NCBI GenBank assembly: GCA_036505615.1
Contig: DASXTB010000005.1
Span: forward strand, 1-5,262
DNA: 5,262 bases
Direction of reading: 5' to 3'
Origin: DASXTB01 sp036505615
Lineage (GTDB): Bacteria > Acidobacteriota > UBA6911 > JACQSX01
The position numbers were made by a program, and so were the translations under genes. Positions 1 through 4,109 of the stretch are shown in pieces (position 1 is the stretch's first letter; every line of letters begins with the position of its first letter). The notes under the pieces were generated by a model that was not told where the DNA came from, made no database searches, and was given only the letters and a program-made list of their open reading frames with translations.

Positions 1-37
1 AAGCAAGCGGACTCTTGGCGATTTCCGTAAAGGCTCA

Positions 38-69
38 ACGCAAAGGCGCAAGAACGCAAAGACGCAGAG
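38..69. repeat. Four-unit 8-bp tandem repeat
   Basis: Four consecutive octamers read ACGCAAAG, GCGCAAGA, ACGCAAAG, ACGCAGAG. Degenerate tracts of the ACGCAAAG type are, from general recollection, common between genes in several environmental phyla. Function is unknown. Confidence 0.7.
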
Positions 70-96
70 TCGGCAGAGCCGCAACCCAATAAAAGC

Positions 97-138
97 CGAT
101 CACGACCACGATCACGATTACGTCCACGCCTACGCAGA
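97..138. repeat. Seven-unit hexamer repeat CGNNNA
   Basis: Seven consecutive hexamers all fit CGNNNA: CGATCA, CGACCA, CGATCA, CGATTA, CGTCCA, CGCCTA, CGCAGA. The first four are nearly identical and the last three drift. Its reverse complement resembles the tract at 177-212, so the two could pair as arms of a long imperfect stem. Confidence 0.75.
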
Positions 139-176
139 CGAAATACACAATCGCTCACGATTCGATTGGCCATAGT

Positions 177-212
177 CGTGGACCTTGACGTGCTCGTGAA
201 CGTGAACGTGGT
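177..212. repeat. Six-unit hexamer repeat CGTGNN
   Basis: CGTG recurs at 177, 189, 195, 201 and 207, always in the same 6-base phase, with one degenerate unit at 183. On the minus strand this reads as repeated NNCACG, the same type of hexamer as the tract at 97-138. The two tracts are therefore inverted relative to each other, about 38 bp apart. Confidence 0.7.
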
Positions 213-313
213 CGGCTGTTCAGCGCCAAATTTTGCCCAAAGCGCAAGATTTCACCAAATGGTAGTGCAGAGTCGGTGAGGGCGAGTAGATGTGCGCGCC
301 TCGGAATAACCAC

Positions 314-748
314 TCACAATTTCCCGATATCCTCATTCCACAGATCGGGATGCTTTTTGATGAAATCTCGCATCATCTTCTTACACTCCTCCAGATTCAG
401 ATCGATGACCTGAACGCCGTGGGACACCATAAAGTTCGCCGCACCGGCAAAGGTTTTCGATTCGCCAACAACTACTCTCTTGATTCCAAACTGAACTACA
501 GCACCAGCGCACAAAAAACATGGCATCAACGTGGAATATAGCACCGTCCTCTCATAGCGGCCGATTCTTCCGGCGTTTTGCAGGCAATCAATTTCGGCGT
601 GCAGGATGGGGTTACTTTCCTGTACGCGCCGGTTGTGTCCTCTCCCCAGGATTCGGCCTTCTCTTACAAGGACCGATCCGATCGGAATCCCGCCTTGCGC
701 CAATCCTTGCTTCGCCTCCTCAATTGCCGCCTTCATGAAGTCGTCCAA
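314..748 (-). CDS. Cytosine deaminase, FCY1-like (CDA fold)
   Basis: Zinc-dependent deaminase of the cytidine/deoxycytidylate deaminase superfamily, most likely converting cytosine to uracil in pyrimidine salvage in the cytoplasm. At 144 residues it has the full length of a single-domain enzyme. The zinc site is visible as HAE (His50, catalytic Glu52) and PCFLC (Cys77, Cys80). Residues that I recall shaping the yeast FCY1 pocket have counterparts: Asn39 in GRGHN, Phe100, Trp137 and Asp140 in the terminal WNEDIG, which corresponds to the yeast WFEDIG ending. That C-terminal match is why I prefer cytosine over guanine, cytidine or tRNA-adenosine as substrate. The TTG start at 748 is favoured because GAGG (758-761) lies 9 bases upstream. 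The alternative ATG at 736 has no suitable Shine-Dalgarno sequence. It is a single gene with no operon partner. Family call is firm; exact substrate is inferred. Confidence 0.88.
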   Translation of the reverse strand: MDDFMKAAIEEAKQGLAQGGIPIGSVLVREGRILGRGHNRRVQESNPILHAEIDCLQNAGRIGRYERTVLYSTLMPCFLCAGAVVQFGIKRVVVGESKTFAGAANFMVSHGVQVIDLNLEECKKMMRDFIKKHPDLWNEDIGKL

Positions 749-756
749 AGTGATTT

Positions 757-763
757 ACCTCGC
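757..763 (-). promoter_or_regulatory. Ribosome binding site deciding a TTG start
   Basis: On the minus strand CGAGGT lies 9 bases before the TTG at 748. It is too far (about 21 bases) from the next in-frame ATG at 736, so it supports the TTG start. Confidence 0.6.
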
Positions 764-787
764 CAGTTGTGAAACCGATTACCCACC

Positions 788-813
788 TGTCAACGAAGTG
801 ACGCTCGTTGTCA
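788..813. promoter_or_regulatory. Inverted repeat upstream of the deaminase, possible operator
   Basis: Arms TGTCAACGA (788-796) and TCGTTGTCA (805-813) are reverse complements except at one position, separated by the 8-bp spacer AGTGACGC. The site lies 40-65 bp upstream of the deaminase start. On the minus strand each arm contains a TTGACA, so it could also coincide with a -35 element. A dimeric regulator site is an inference; no regulator gene is nearby. Confidence 0.4.
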
Positions 814-843
814 AATTCTGTCACACCTTGTCCCTTCTGGCCG

Positions 844-849
844 ATCATA
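844..849 (-). promoter_or_regulatory. Possible -10 box for the deaminase gene
   Basis: TATGAT on the minus strand, one mismatch from TATAAT, about 95 bases upstream of the TTG start. No convincing -35 sits at 16-18 bp, so this is weak. If used, the transcript leader would contain the inverted repeat at 788-813. Confidence 0.22.
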
Positions 850-910
850 TAACCCGCGATTTATCAATAGATTGAACCAACCACTCAAAAGTCCGACTAA
901 CCCGCGCAAC

Positions 911-926
911 CGGCACGCACTTTGCT
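911..926 (+). promoter_or_regulatory. Sigma-54 (RpoN) promoter, near consensus
   Basis: The sequence CGGCACGCACTTTGCT matches the established -24/-12 consensus TGGCACG-N4-TTGCW at every defined position except the first. GG is at 912-913 and GC at 924-925, with the required 10 bases between them. Transcription should start near 937, just ahead of an AGGAGGG (940-946) and a GTG start at 955. No enhancer-binding-protein site or gene is recognised in the window. Confidence 0.6.
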
Positions 927-939
927 TGTCTTAACGATT

Positions 940-946
940 AGGAGGG
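940..946 (+). promoter_or_regulatory. Strong Shine-Dalgarno AGGAGGG
   Basis: This is the best ribosome binding sequence in the region. It is 8 bases before GTG 955 but 34 bases before ATG 981. It therefore serves the short leader ORF rather than the longer ORF directly. Confidence 0.55.
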
Positions 947-954
947 CCGACGGG

Positions 955-999
955 GTGAACTTAATCCGAATCGGCTGCCAATGGGAAGCTTGGATCTGA
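955..999 (+). CDS. Putative 14-residue leader ORF
   Basis: From GTG 955 the frame reads 14 codons (MNLIRIGCQWEAWI) and stops at TGA 997-999. It overlaps the ATG of the downstream 80-codon ORF at 981, which is in the -1 frame relative to it. The leader owns the only good Shine-Dalgarno sequence and sits directly behind the sigma-54-type promoter. Three readings are possible: a leader peptide translationally coupled to the downstream ORF; the true N-terminus of one roughly 90-residue protein, split by a single-base error or mutation near 993-999; or chance. No homology is recognised for the peptide. Confidence 0.35.
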   Translation: MNLIRIGCQWEAWI

Positions 1000-1223
1000 A
1001 GACAATGCCCGGCGCCGAGAAGCTCGAAGCCGATTACATTAGTTTCTACCGCGAAGCGGGGAGCCATACTTATTACGTCATCGACCAGGAGCTGCGGCAG
1101 GTCTACCAGGCCCATCCTACGATGAACGGCGATTTCAACTACGTTCCAGTCTCTGATGCAGAGCTACCAAGTGAAGTGCTCCAGGTCGTTCAGGACATCA
1201 GAGGCAGGTGGCTTGCTGCGTAG
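981..1223 (+). CDS. Small hypothetical protein, 80 aa
   Basis: I do not recognise this protein. It is 80 residues, soluble, with no signal peptide or membrane segment. The middle is rich in aromatic residues (ISFYREAGSHTYYVID), followed by NYVPVSDAELP and a probable C-terminal helix (SEVLQVVQDIRGRW). The ATG at 981 is the first usable start in the frame: an in-frame TAG lies at 939, and no ATG, GTG or TTG lies between. Its own upstream sequence lacks a Shine-Dalgarno, while AGGAGGG at 940-946 is aligned to an overlapping leader ORF in another frame. Expression may therefore depend on coupling, or the true start may be GTG 955 with a frameshift. It converges with the sugar dehydrogenase gene, leaving 26 bp between the two stops. 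A sigma-54-type promoter precedes it, suggesting expression controlled by an activator. Confidence 0.6.
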   Translation: MGSLDLKTMPGAEKLEADYISFYREAGSHTYYVIDQELRQVYQAHPTMNGDFNYVPVSDAELPSEVLQVVQDIRGRWLAA

Positions 1224-1249
1224 GAAACTCCCAACCCTGCTGTCCGACT

Positions 1250-2443
1250 TTACTTCACTGGGCTCATCCTTAATATTCTGTCATCATCGAAAGCAGGCCG
1301 GCCGCGGCCGTCTCGGTTGGATGTGCAGAAATAAATCGCGCCGTCGTATCCCTCTGCAACATCCCGAATGCGTCCATACTTCCCTTCCATCAATCTCTCC
1401 TGAGTCAACACTCGACGTGTGTCCAGCATGACTCGGATGATGCACTGACCGCGCAGGCACCCGAAAAAAAAGTTGCCGCGGAACTGGGGAAAGGAGGAGC
1501 CGCGGTAGAACGTCGCTCCGGACGGAGCCACGGCCGGCGTGAATTCGAGCAGCGGTGATTCCATCCCCGCGCGCGTCTCCCGATGATGAATCACCGGCCA
1601 GCCGTAATTTCTGCCACGCTCGACAATATTGACCTCATCCCCTCCGCCCGGGCCGTCAAAGCCGGATGGTCCATGTTCGGTTTGGAACATCAAGTTGGAT
1701 CCCGGCTGCCAATCCAACCCCTGGGAATTTCGGTGTCCCCAGGACCAGATTTCCGGGCGGGCGCCCGCCTGGTTGGTGAACGGATTGTCAAGAGGAACCG
1801 TTCCGTCGTCATTCAGCCGCAAAGTTTTCCCCGCCAGCGAATCCAGACGCTGCGCGAGTTCTCTCTCAGCCCCGTCCCCCGTCGTAACGTAAAGTTTAGC
1901 GTCCGGACCAAACCGCAGACGACACCCGGCATGGAGGCTGGCCGCCGGAATATTCTCGATGATCAGCCTTCGCTCGTTCAGCACGCCGTTAGTTTCACGA
2001 AACCTCACCACCCGGACGCGAGTGCCGTTCGCCCGGTAGCCGTATGAGAGATAGAGGAAATGATTCGTGGTGAACTGCGGATGCAGTGCCAGGCCCATCA
2101 GGCCGATCTCGCCGGAGTGTTCTACATCCGGGATTGTAGCCAGCGGCTGGGCGCGTAGCTTGTTGTCCTCTATTAAACGCACCCTGCCCGGCCGTTCGGT
2201 AAACAAAATCCGGCGATCCGCAGTAAAAACAATCGCCCAGGGGACTTCCAGGCCGGACGCAACGGTTTCGATGCGAAAATGAATTGCACCTGAAGCGGCT
2301 GCCTCCGCTTCACCGGCTCCCCTGCCCGCCGGAGGTTGTCCGCATGTTGTCATCACTGAGAGCAAGGAAGATGCGAGCGCCAGGCGATGCCACACAGTCG
2401 GCAGAAAGTGGAAAGCCGCAGTATTTCTTTGCAAGTGTTTCAT
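1250..2443 (-). CDS. PQQ-dependent aldose sugar dehydrogenase, exported
   Basis: Six-bladed beta-propeller quinoprotein of the soluble glucose/sorbosone dehydrogenase (GSDH, Asd/YliI-like) family. It would oxidise aldoses to lactones outside the cytoplasm, using PQQ and calcium. Family landmarks appear in order: VPWAIVF (67-73) with FTERPGR (81-87); GEIGLMGLALHPQF (111-124); the catalytic-type His171 before RLRFGPD; YVTTGDG (185-191); SLAGKTLRL (202-210); WSWGHRNSQGL (233-243) with Arg238/Asn239; GGGDEVN (266-272) at the calcium/PQQ site; RNYGWP (278-283); and GRIRDV with Arg358/Arg360. The 397-residue length is full. The N-terminus has basic residues then a hydrophobic stretch (about 21-32) ending near Cys34; the preceding MTT is a poor lipobox, so periplasmic secretion is as likely as lipidation. 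Cys174 stands where homologues usually have Gly. The start's Shine-Dalgarno is weak. No PQQ synthesis gene is in the window. Confidence 0.9.
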   Translation of the reverse strand: MKHLQRNTAAFHFLPTVWHRLALASSLLSVMTTCGQPPAGRGAGEAEAAASGAIHFRIETVASGLEVPWAIVFTADRRILFTERPGRVRLIEDNKLRAQPLATIPDVEHSGEIGLMGLALHPQFTTNHFLYLSYGYRANGTRVRVVRFRETNGVLNERRLIIENIPAASLHAGCRLRFGPDAKLYVTTGDGAERELAQRLDSLAGKTLRLNDDGTVPLDNPFTNQAGARPEIWSWGHRNSQGLDWQPGSNLMFQTEHGPSGFDGPGGGDEVNIVERGRNYGWPVIHHRETRAGMESPLLEFTPAVAPSGATFYRGSSFPQFRGNFFFGCLRGQCIIRVMLDTRRVLTQERLMEGKYGRIRDVAEGYDGAIYFCTSNRDGRGRPAFDDDRILRMSPVK

Positions 2444-2773
2444 TTAAGGTCTTCGCTATTTCTGCGGGGGCGGAAGTGCTCCAAAATATCTTTGATCTAG
2501 TTCGCCAATGATCGTCAGGAGATGCGAAAAAATGGTACCACTATTAGGGACGCGTTTCAGCTCAACGTGTTAACCGTCGAACGCAGCGTGACGAACCGTG
2601 CCCGGTTTTTAAATAATCGCTGGACACCAGTGACCCTCCCTTTTGGAAGTGGTTTGTCGGCGGGCGACTGATAGATCAGGGTCGTTTGCCTGGTCGTTGA
2701 CGTTGTTACGGAACCGTGAAATCTGGTTTTTTTTGACCACTTTTCGCCTGCCCATCGCCCCGCACATCTTCCA
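2444..2773. other. Intergenic stretch, no gene recognised
   Basis: This is the upstream region of the sugar dehydrogenase. Overlapping short ORFs on both strands (for example 2557-2955 minus and 2643-3005 plus) have no recognisable domain, lack ribosome binding sites, and run through the palindromes at 2774-2915. No convincing -35/-10 pair was found for the dehydrogenase. Confidence 0.55.
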
Positions 2774-2788
2774 AAACCCGAAGGGTTT
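2774..2788. repeat. Small hairpin AAACCC-GAA-GGGTTT
   Basis: Perfect 6-bp stem with a GAA loop. It sits at the left edge of a cluster of larger palindromes and shares the GAA-loop style of hairpins further right. From memory, CCCGAAGGGTTT-type motifs head intergenic repeat elements in Verrucomicrobia-like genomes. Confidence 0.55.
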
Positions 2789-2799
2789 ACAGAGTATAG

Positions 2800-2840
2800 C
2801 CGGCGGCAAAGCCCGCGCCTTTTGCGGGCGACGCCGCCGG
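2800..2840. repeat. Two-tier GC-rich hairpin
   Basis: Outer arms CCGGCGGC (2800-2807) and GCCGCCGG (2833-2840) pair perfectly, as do inner arms GCCCGC (2811-2816) and GCGGGC (2824-2829). A 3-base internal loop lies on each side and the terminal loop is 7 bases. There is no T-run after it, so it is not an obvious terminator. It looks like a REP-type palindrome. Confidence 0.7.
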
Positions 2841-2915
2841 TTGGCCGGTCCATCCAACACGATCCGCCCTCCCAAGGAACAACCCATGTTCCTTGGGCCG
2901 AATTGGAGGGCCAAC
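2840..2915. repeat. Nested long palindrome
   Basis: Three nested arm pairs: GTTGGCC (2840-2846) with GGCCAAC (2909-2915), GCCCTCC (2866-2872) with GGAGGGC (2905-2911), and CCCAAGGAAC (2871-2880) with GTTCCTTGGG (2888-2897) around the loop AACCCAT. Some bases are claimed by two pairings, so alternative folds exist. It adjoins the hairpin at 2800-2840, and together with 2774-2788 they form one composite element. Confidence 0.7.
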
Positions 2916-3371
2916 GGCCGGCCCGATGCTGAAAGGGCGCAAGAACTCTTGGCAAATTTGAAGGCGAGCCTGTTTAGTTCACCAGCGACACGGTGTTTTA
3001 TTTAATACACGCTATCTGTGGAACTGGTGTTCGTTTTCTACTCCGCGCGCAGCGATTCTCACTGGACCGCGAAGCGGTCACCACCCTGCCACTTCATGAA
3101 CGTCCTGATGATGCACATCTGCAATATGGAGCTCTCCATCCGTGCTATCCATCCAAGCCACTTTTTGGTACTTGCAATGAAAGTCAGACGGTATGAAAAT
3201 CGCGATGACGGCTCCTTTCTAAATTTGGCGTTCCGCGTCTCGACGGACACTGGACGCCATTTTAAGGGAGTCGTCGTTCTTATGACATCATGAGGGCCGT
3301 ACCCAGGCCCCTTTCAGCAGCCTCTGGAGTTTCTACATTTTTTTATGCTGCAGTGCGCTGCAAACCAGGGC
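2916..3371. other. Intergenic stretch, no gene recognised
   Basis: No reliable gene. A 91-codon ORF at 3018-3293 has no Shine-Dalgarno and no recognisable domain. The stretch contains a hairpin at 3065-3079 and a short GGGCC/GGCCC pair (3294-3310) with no T-run. The remainder shows nothing I can name. Confidence 0.5.
3065..3079. repeat. Hairpin GACCGC-GAA-GCGGTC
   Basis: Perfect 6-bp stem with a GAA loop. Its CCGCGAAGCGG core is the same as in the outer hairpin of the two REP units (3372-3386 and 3845-3859) and the hairpin at 3995-4009. It is probably a solo copy of that hairpin. Confidence 0.6.
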
Positions 3372-3475
3372 GTCCGCGAAGCGGACCAATAACAGTAGCC
3401 GGGGGTGCCGAAGCGCGAAGCGCGAGACACCCCCGGTAAGCAATCCCAATATCGCCCGGACCGCGCAAGCGGTCC
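3372..3475 (-). repeat. Three-hairpin REP unit, copy A
   Basis: Read on the minus strand, it has hairpin 1 GGACCGC-TTGC-GCGGTCC (3475-3458), a 21-bp linker, hairpin 2 with arms CCGGGGGTG (3436-3428) and CACCCCCGG (3407-3399), the 12-bp spacer CTACTGTTATTG, and hairpin 3 GTCCGC-TTC-GCGGAC (3386-3372). The outermost 38 bases, from GGCACC to GCGGAC, are identical to copy B at 3754-3859, as is all of hairpin 1. It lies 26 bp downstream of the transposase remnant's stop codon, in the same orientation as that gene. This is the arrangement expected of a REP next to its RAYT. Confidence 0.85.
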
Positions 3476-3501
3476 CATCAGGTTCGGCAGTCATGAATGC
3501 C

Positions 3502-3711
3502 TCAGTCCCAAAGATAACGCTCGTCGTACTGCACCCGGTGTTTACTGAGTAGCTGCAACAGCTCCTGCTGAAAGGACATTCTCTTATGATGTTGCTTCTG
3601 GCCAGCAATGTAGCGGCGCACCCGCTCTAGATGGGACTCACTGACCGAGAAAGCTGCATAGCCGTCCTGCCACTGGAAATCGCGCCACTCCCTTCCCTTG
3701 GGCTGCCGGGA
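3502..3711 (-). pseudogene. RAYT / IS200-like transposase, C-terminal remnant
   Basis: The minus-strand frame ending at TGA 3504-3502 encodes the C-terminal third of a Y1 (IS200/IS605 TnpA-like, REP-associated) transposase. Typical family signatures are FQWQDGYAAFSVSESH, RRYIAGQKQHHKRMSF and the terminal DERYLWD. The catalytic tyrosine is the Tyr of RRYIAGQ (codon 3612-3610). The HUH motif and about 80-100 N-terminal residues are missing. The frame opens without a start codon and meets a TAA at 3717-3715, just where an A-rich repeat begins. The fragment is about 69 residues with an otherwise intact reading frame, so truncation appears fairly recent. Inverted REP units flank it on both sides (3372-3475 and 3754-3859), matching known REP-RAYT-REP arrangements. 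It cannot be active itself, since single-strand cleavage needs the HUH residues; mobilisation would need an intact RAYT elsewhere. Confidence 0.88.
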
Positions 3712-3721
3712 AATTTACGAA

Positions 3722-3753
3722 GAAAAAATGAAGGAAAAATGAAGGAAAAAATG
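3722..3753. repeat. Three-unit A-rich 11/12-bp repeat
   Basis: GAAAAAATGAAG, GAAAAATGAAG and a third diverging copy follow one another between the broken end of the transposase remnant and REP copy B. It may mark the junction of the deletion that removed the transposase N-terminus. Confidence 0.55.
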
Positions 3754-3859
3754 GGACCGCTTGCGCGGTCCGATTCCGTGCGGGGAATCGCTGACCGGGG
3801 GTGCCTGGCGCTCCGCGCCTGGGCACCCCCGGCTACTGTTATTGGTCCGCTTCGCGGAC
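3754..3859 (+). repeat. Three-hairpin REP unit, copy B
   Basis: Inverted partner of copy A. Hairpin 1 is GGACCGC-TTGC-GCGGTCC (3754-3771). A 23-bp linker follows that is itself a GATTCC/GGAATC palindrome (3772-3789). Hairpin 2 has arms CCGGGGGTGC (3795-3804) and GCACCCCCGG (3823-3832) with an inner GGCGC/GCGCC stem. The spacer CTACTGTTATTG (3833-3844) and hairpin 3 GTCCGC-TTC-GCGGAC (3845-3859) complete it. Inside hairpin 2 the loop sequence differs from copy A but still pairs, suggesting structure is conserved rather than sequence. Confidence 0.85.
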
Positions 3860-3881
3860 ACTGGAGTTTGGACATTTTGGA

Positions 3882-3903
3882 GAGACGGCCGGTGGGCCGT
3901 CTC
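3882..3903. repeat. Hairpin GAGACGGCC-GGTG-GGCCGTCTC
   Basis: Perfect 9-bp stem, 4-base loop. It is the first of four hairpins spaced within 130 bp downstream of REP copy B. It lacks a T-run, so it is not an intrinsic terminator. Confidence 0.7.
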
Positions 3904-3926
3904 CCGCACAATCTTTCATCGTGCAG

Positions 3927-3948
3927 GAGACGCCCCGCGAGGCATCTC
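3927..3948. repeat. Imperfect hairpin GAGACGCC / GGCATCTC
   Basis: 8-bp stem with one mismatch and a 6-base loop (CCGCGA). The GAGACG start resembles the stem at 3882-3890, so the two may be related units. Confidence 0.55.
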
Positions 3949-3956
3949 TCCAATAG

Positions 3957-3971
3957 CGCCGCTTCGCGGCG
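3957..3971. repeat. Hairpin CGCCGC-TTC-GCGGCG
   Basis: Perfect 6-bp stem with a TTC loop. It shares the CCGCTTCGCGG core with hairpin 3 of REP copy B. Confidence 0.65.
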
Positions 3972-3994
3972 TCTGGCCGCTGAAAGCGCCCTCT

Positions 3995-4009
3995 GTCCGC
4001 GAAGCGGAC
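3995..4009. repeat. Hairpin GTCCGC-GAA-GCGGAC, solo REP arm
   Basis: Identical in its 15 bases to hairpin 3 of REP copy A (3372-3386), and so in the opposite orientation to hairpin 3 of copy B. It is probably the surviving end of a third REP unit. Confidence 0.65.
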
Positions 4010-4043
4010 AAAGGCGGCGACAATCAAGTTCTGCGATGCTGAG

Positions 4044-4074
4044 TTTTCAGAAAACCCACCCCCGGGCGTATGAT
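4044..4074 (+). promoter_or_regulatory. Possible promoter for the aldolase gene
   Basis: TATGAT at 4069-4074 is one mismatch from the -10 consensus and lies 35 bases before the ATG at 4110. The best -35 candidate, TTTTCA (4044-4049), is poor and spaced 19 bp, so confidence is low. Confidence 0.3.
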
Positions 4075-4094
4075 ACAGCTTCTTTCTCTATCCG

Positions 4095-4101
4095 AAGGAG
4101 G
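4095..4101 (+). promoter_or_regulatory. Strong ribosome binding site AAGGAGG
   Basis: Full Shine-Dalgarno AAGGAGG, 8 bases before ATG 4110. It fixes that start, which matters because it places the hydrophobic export segment inside the protein. Confidence 0.8.
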
Positions 4102-4109
4102 CCTAGGCT

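Larger units (their letters stand above)
1..313. other. Gene-free stretch with short-period repeats
   Basis: I see no coding region here on either strand. The stretch lies downstream of the minus-strand deaminase gene. It holds an 8-bp-period tract (38-69), a hexamer tract of form CGNNNA (97-138) and a hexamer tract of form CGTGNN (177-212). The remainder (213-313) shows no recognisable promoter, terminator or RNA gene. Confidence 0.7.

Noticed and set aside
788..813. Link between the TGTCAACGA dyad and the IS481 end repeats, which contain the same nonamer on the other strand
   Set aside because: Only nine bases are shared and the flanks differ; a solo IS end would share CCTAGG and more, so coincidence is more likely.
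1224..1249. Bidirectional terminator between the convergent genes
   Set aside because: The 26-bp gap contains no inverted repeat or T-run.
1583..2047. A 154-codon plus-strand ORF opposite the sugar dehydrogenase
   Set aside because: A shadow of the dehydrogenase, all of whose family motifs are on the minus strand.
2557..3005. Overlapping ORFs of 101-132 codons on both strands
   Set aside because: No ribosome sites, no recognisable domains, and much of each is the palindrome cluster at 2774-2915.
3018..3293. A 91-codon plus-strand ORF
   Set aside because: No Shine-Dalgarno, unusual composition rich in Met, His and Cys, no recognised domain, and it contains a REP-type hairpin.
3333..3608. 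A 91-codon minus-strand ORF
   Set aside because: It lies in a different frame from the clear transposase remnant and reads through REP copy A.
3754..3948. Intrinsic transcription terminators at the strong hairpins
   Set aside because: None is followed by a run of T on either strand, and no gene ends directly before them except the transposase remnant.
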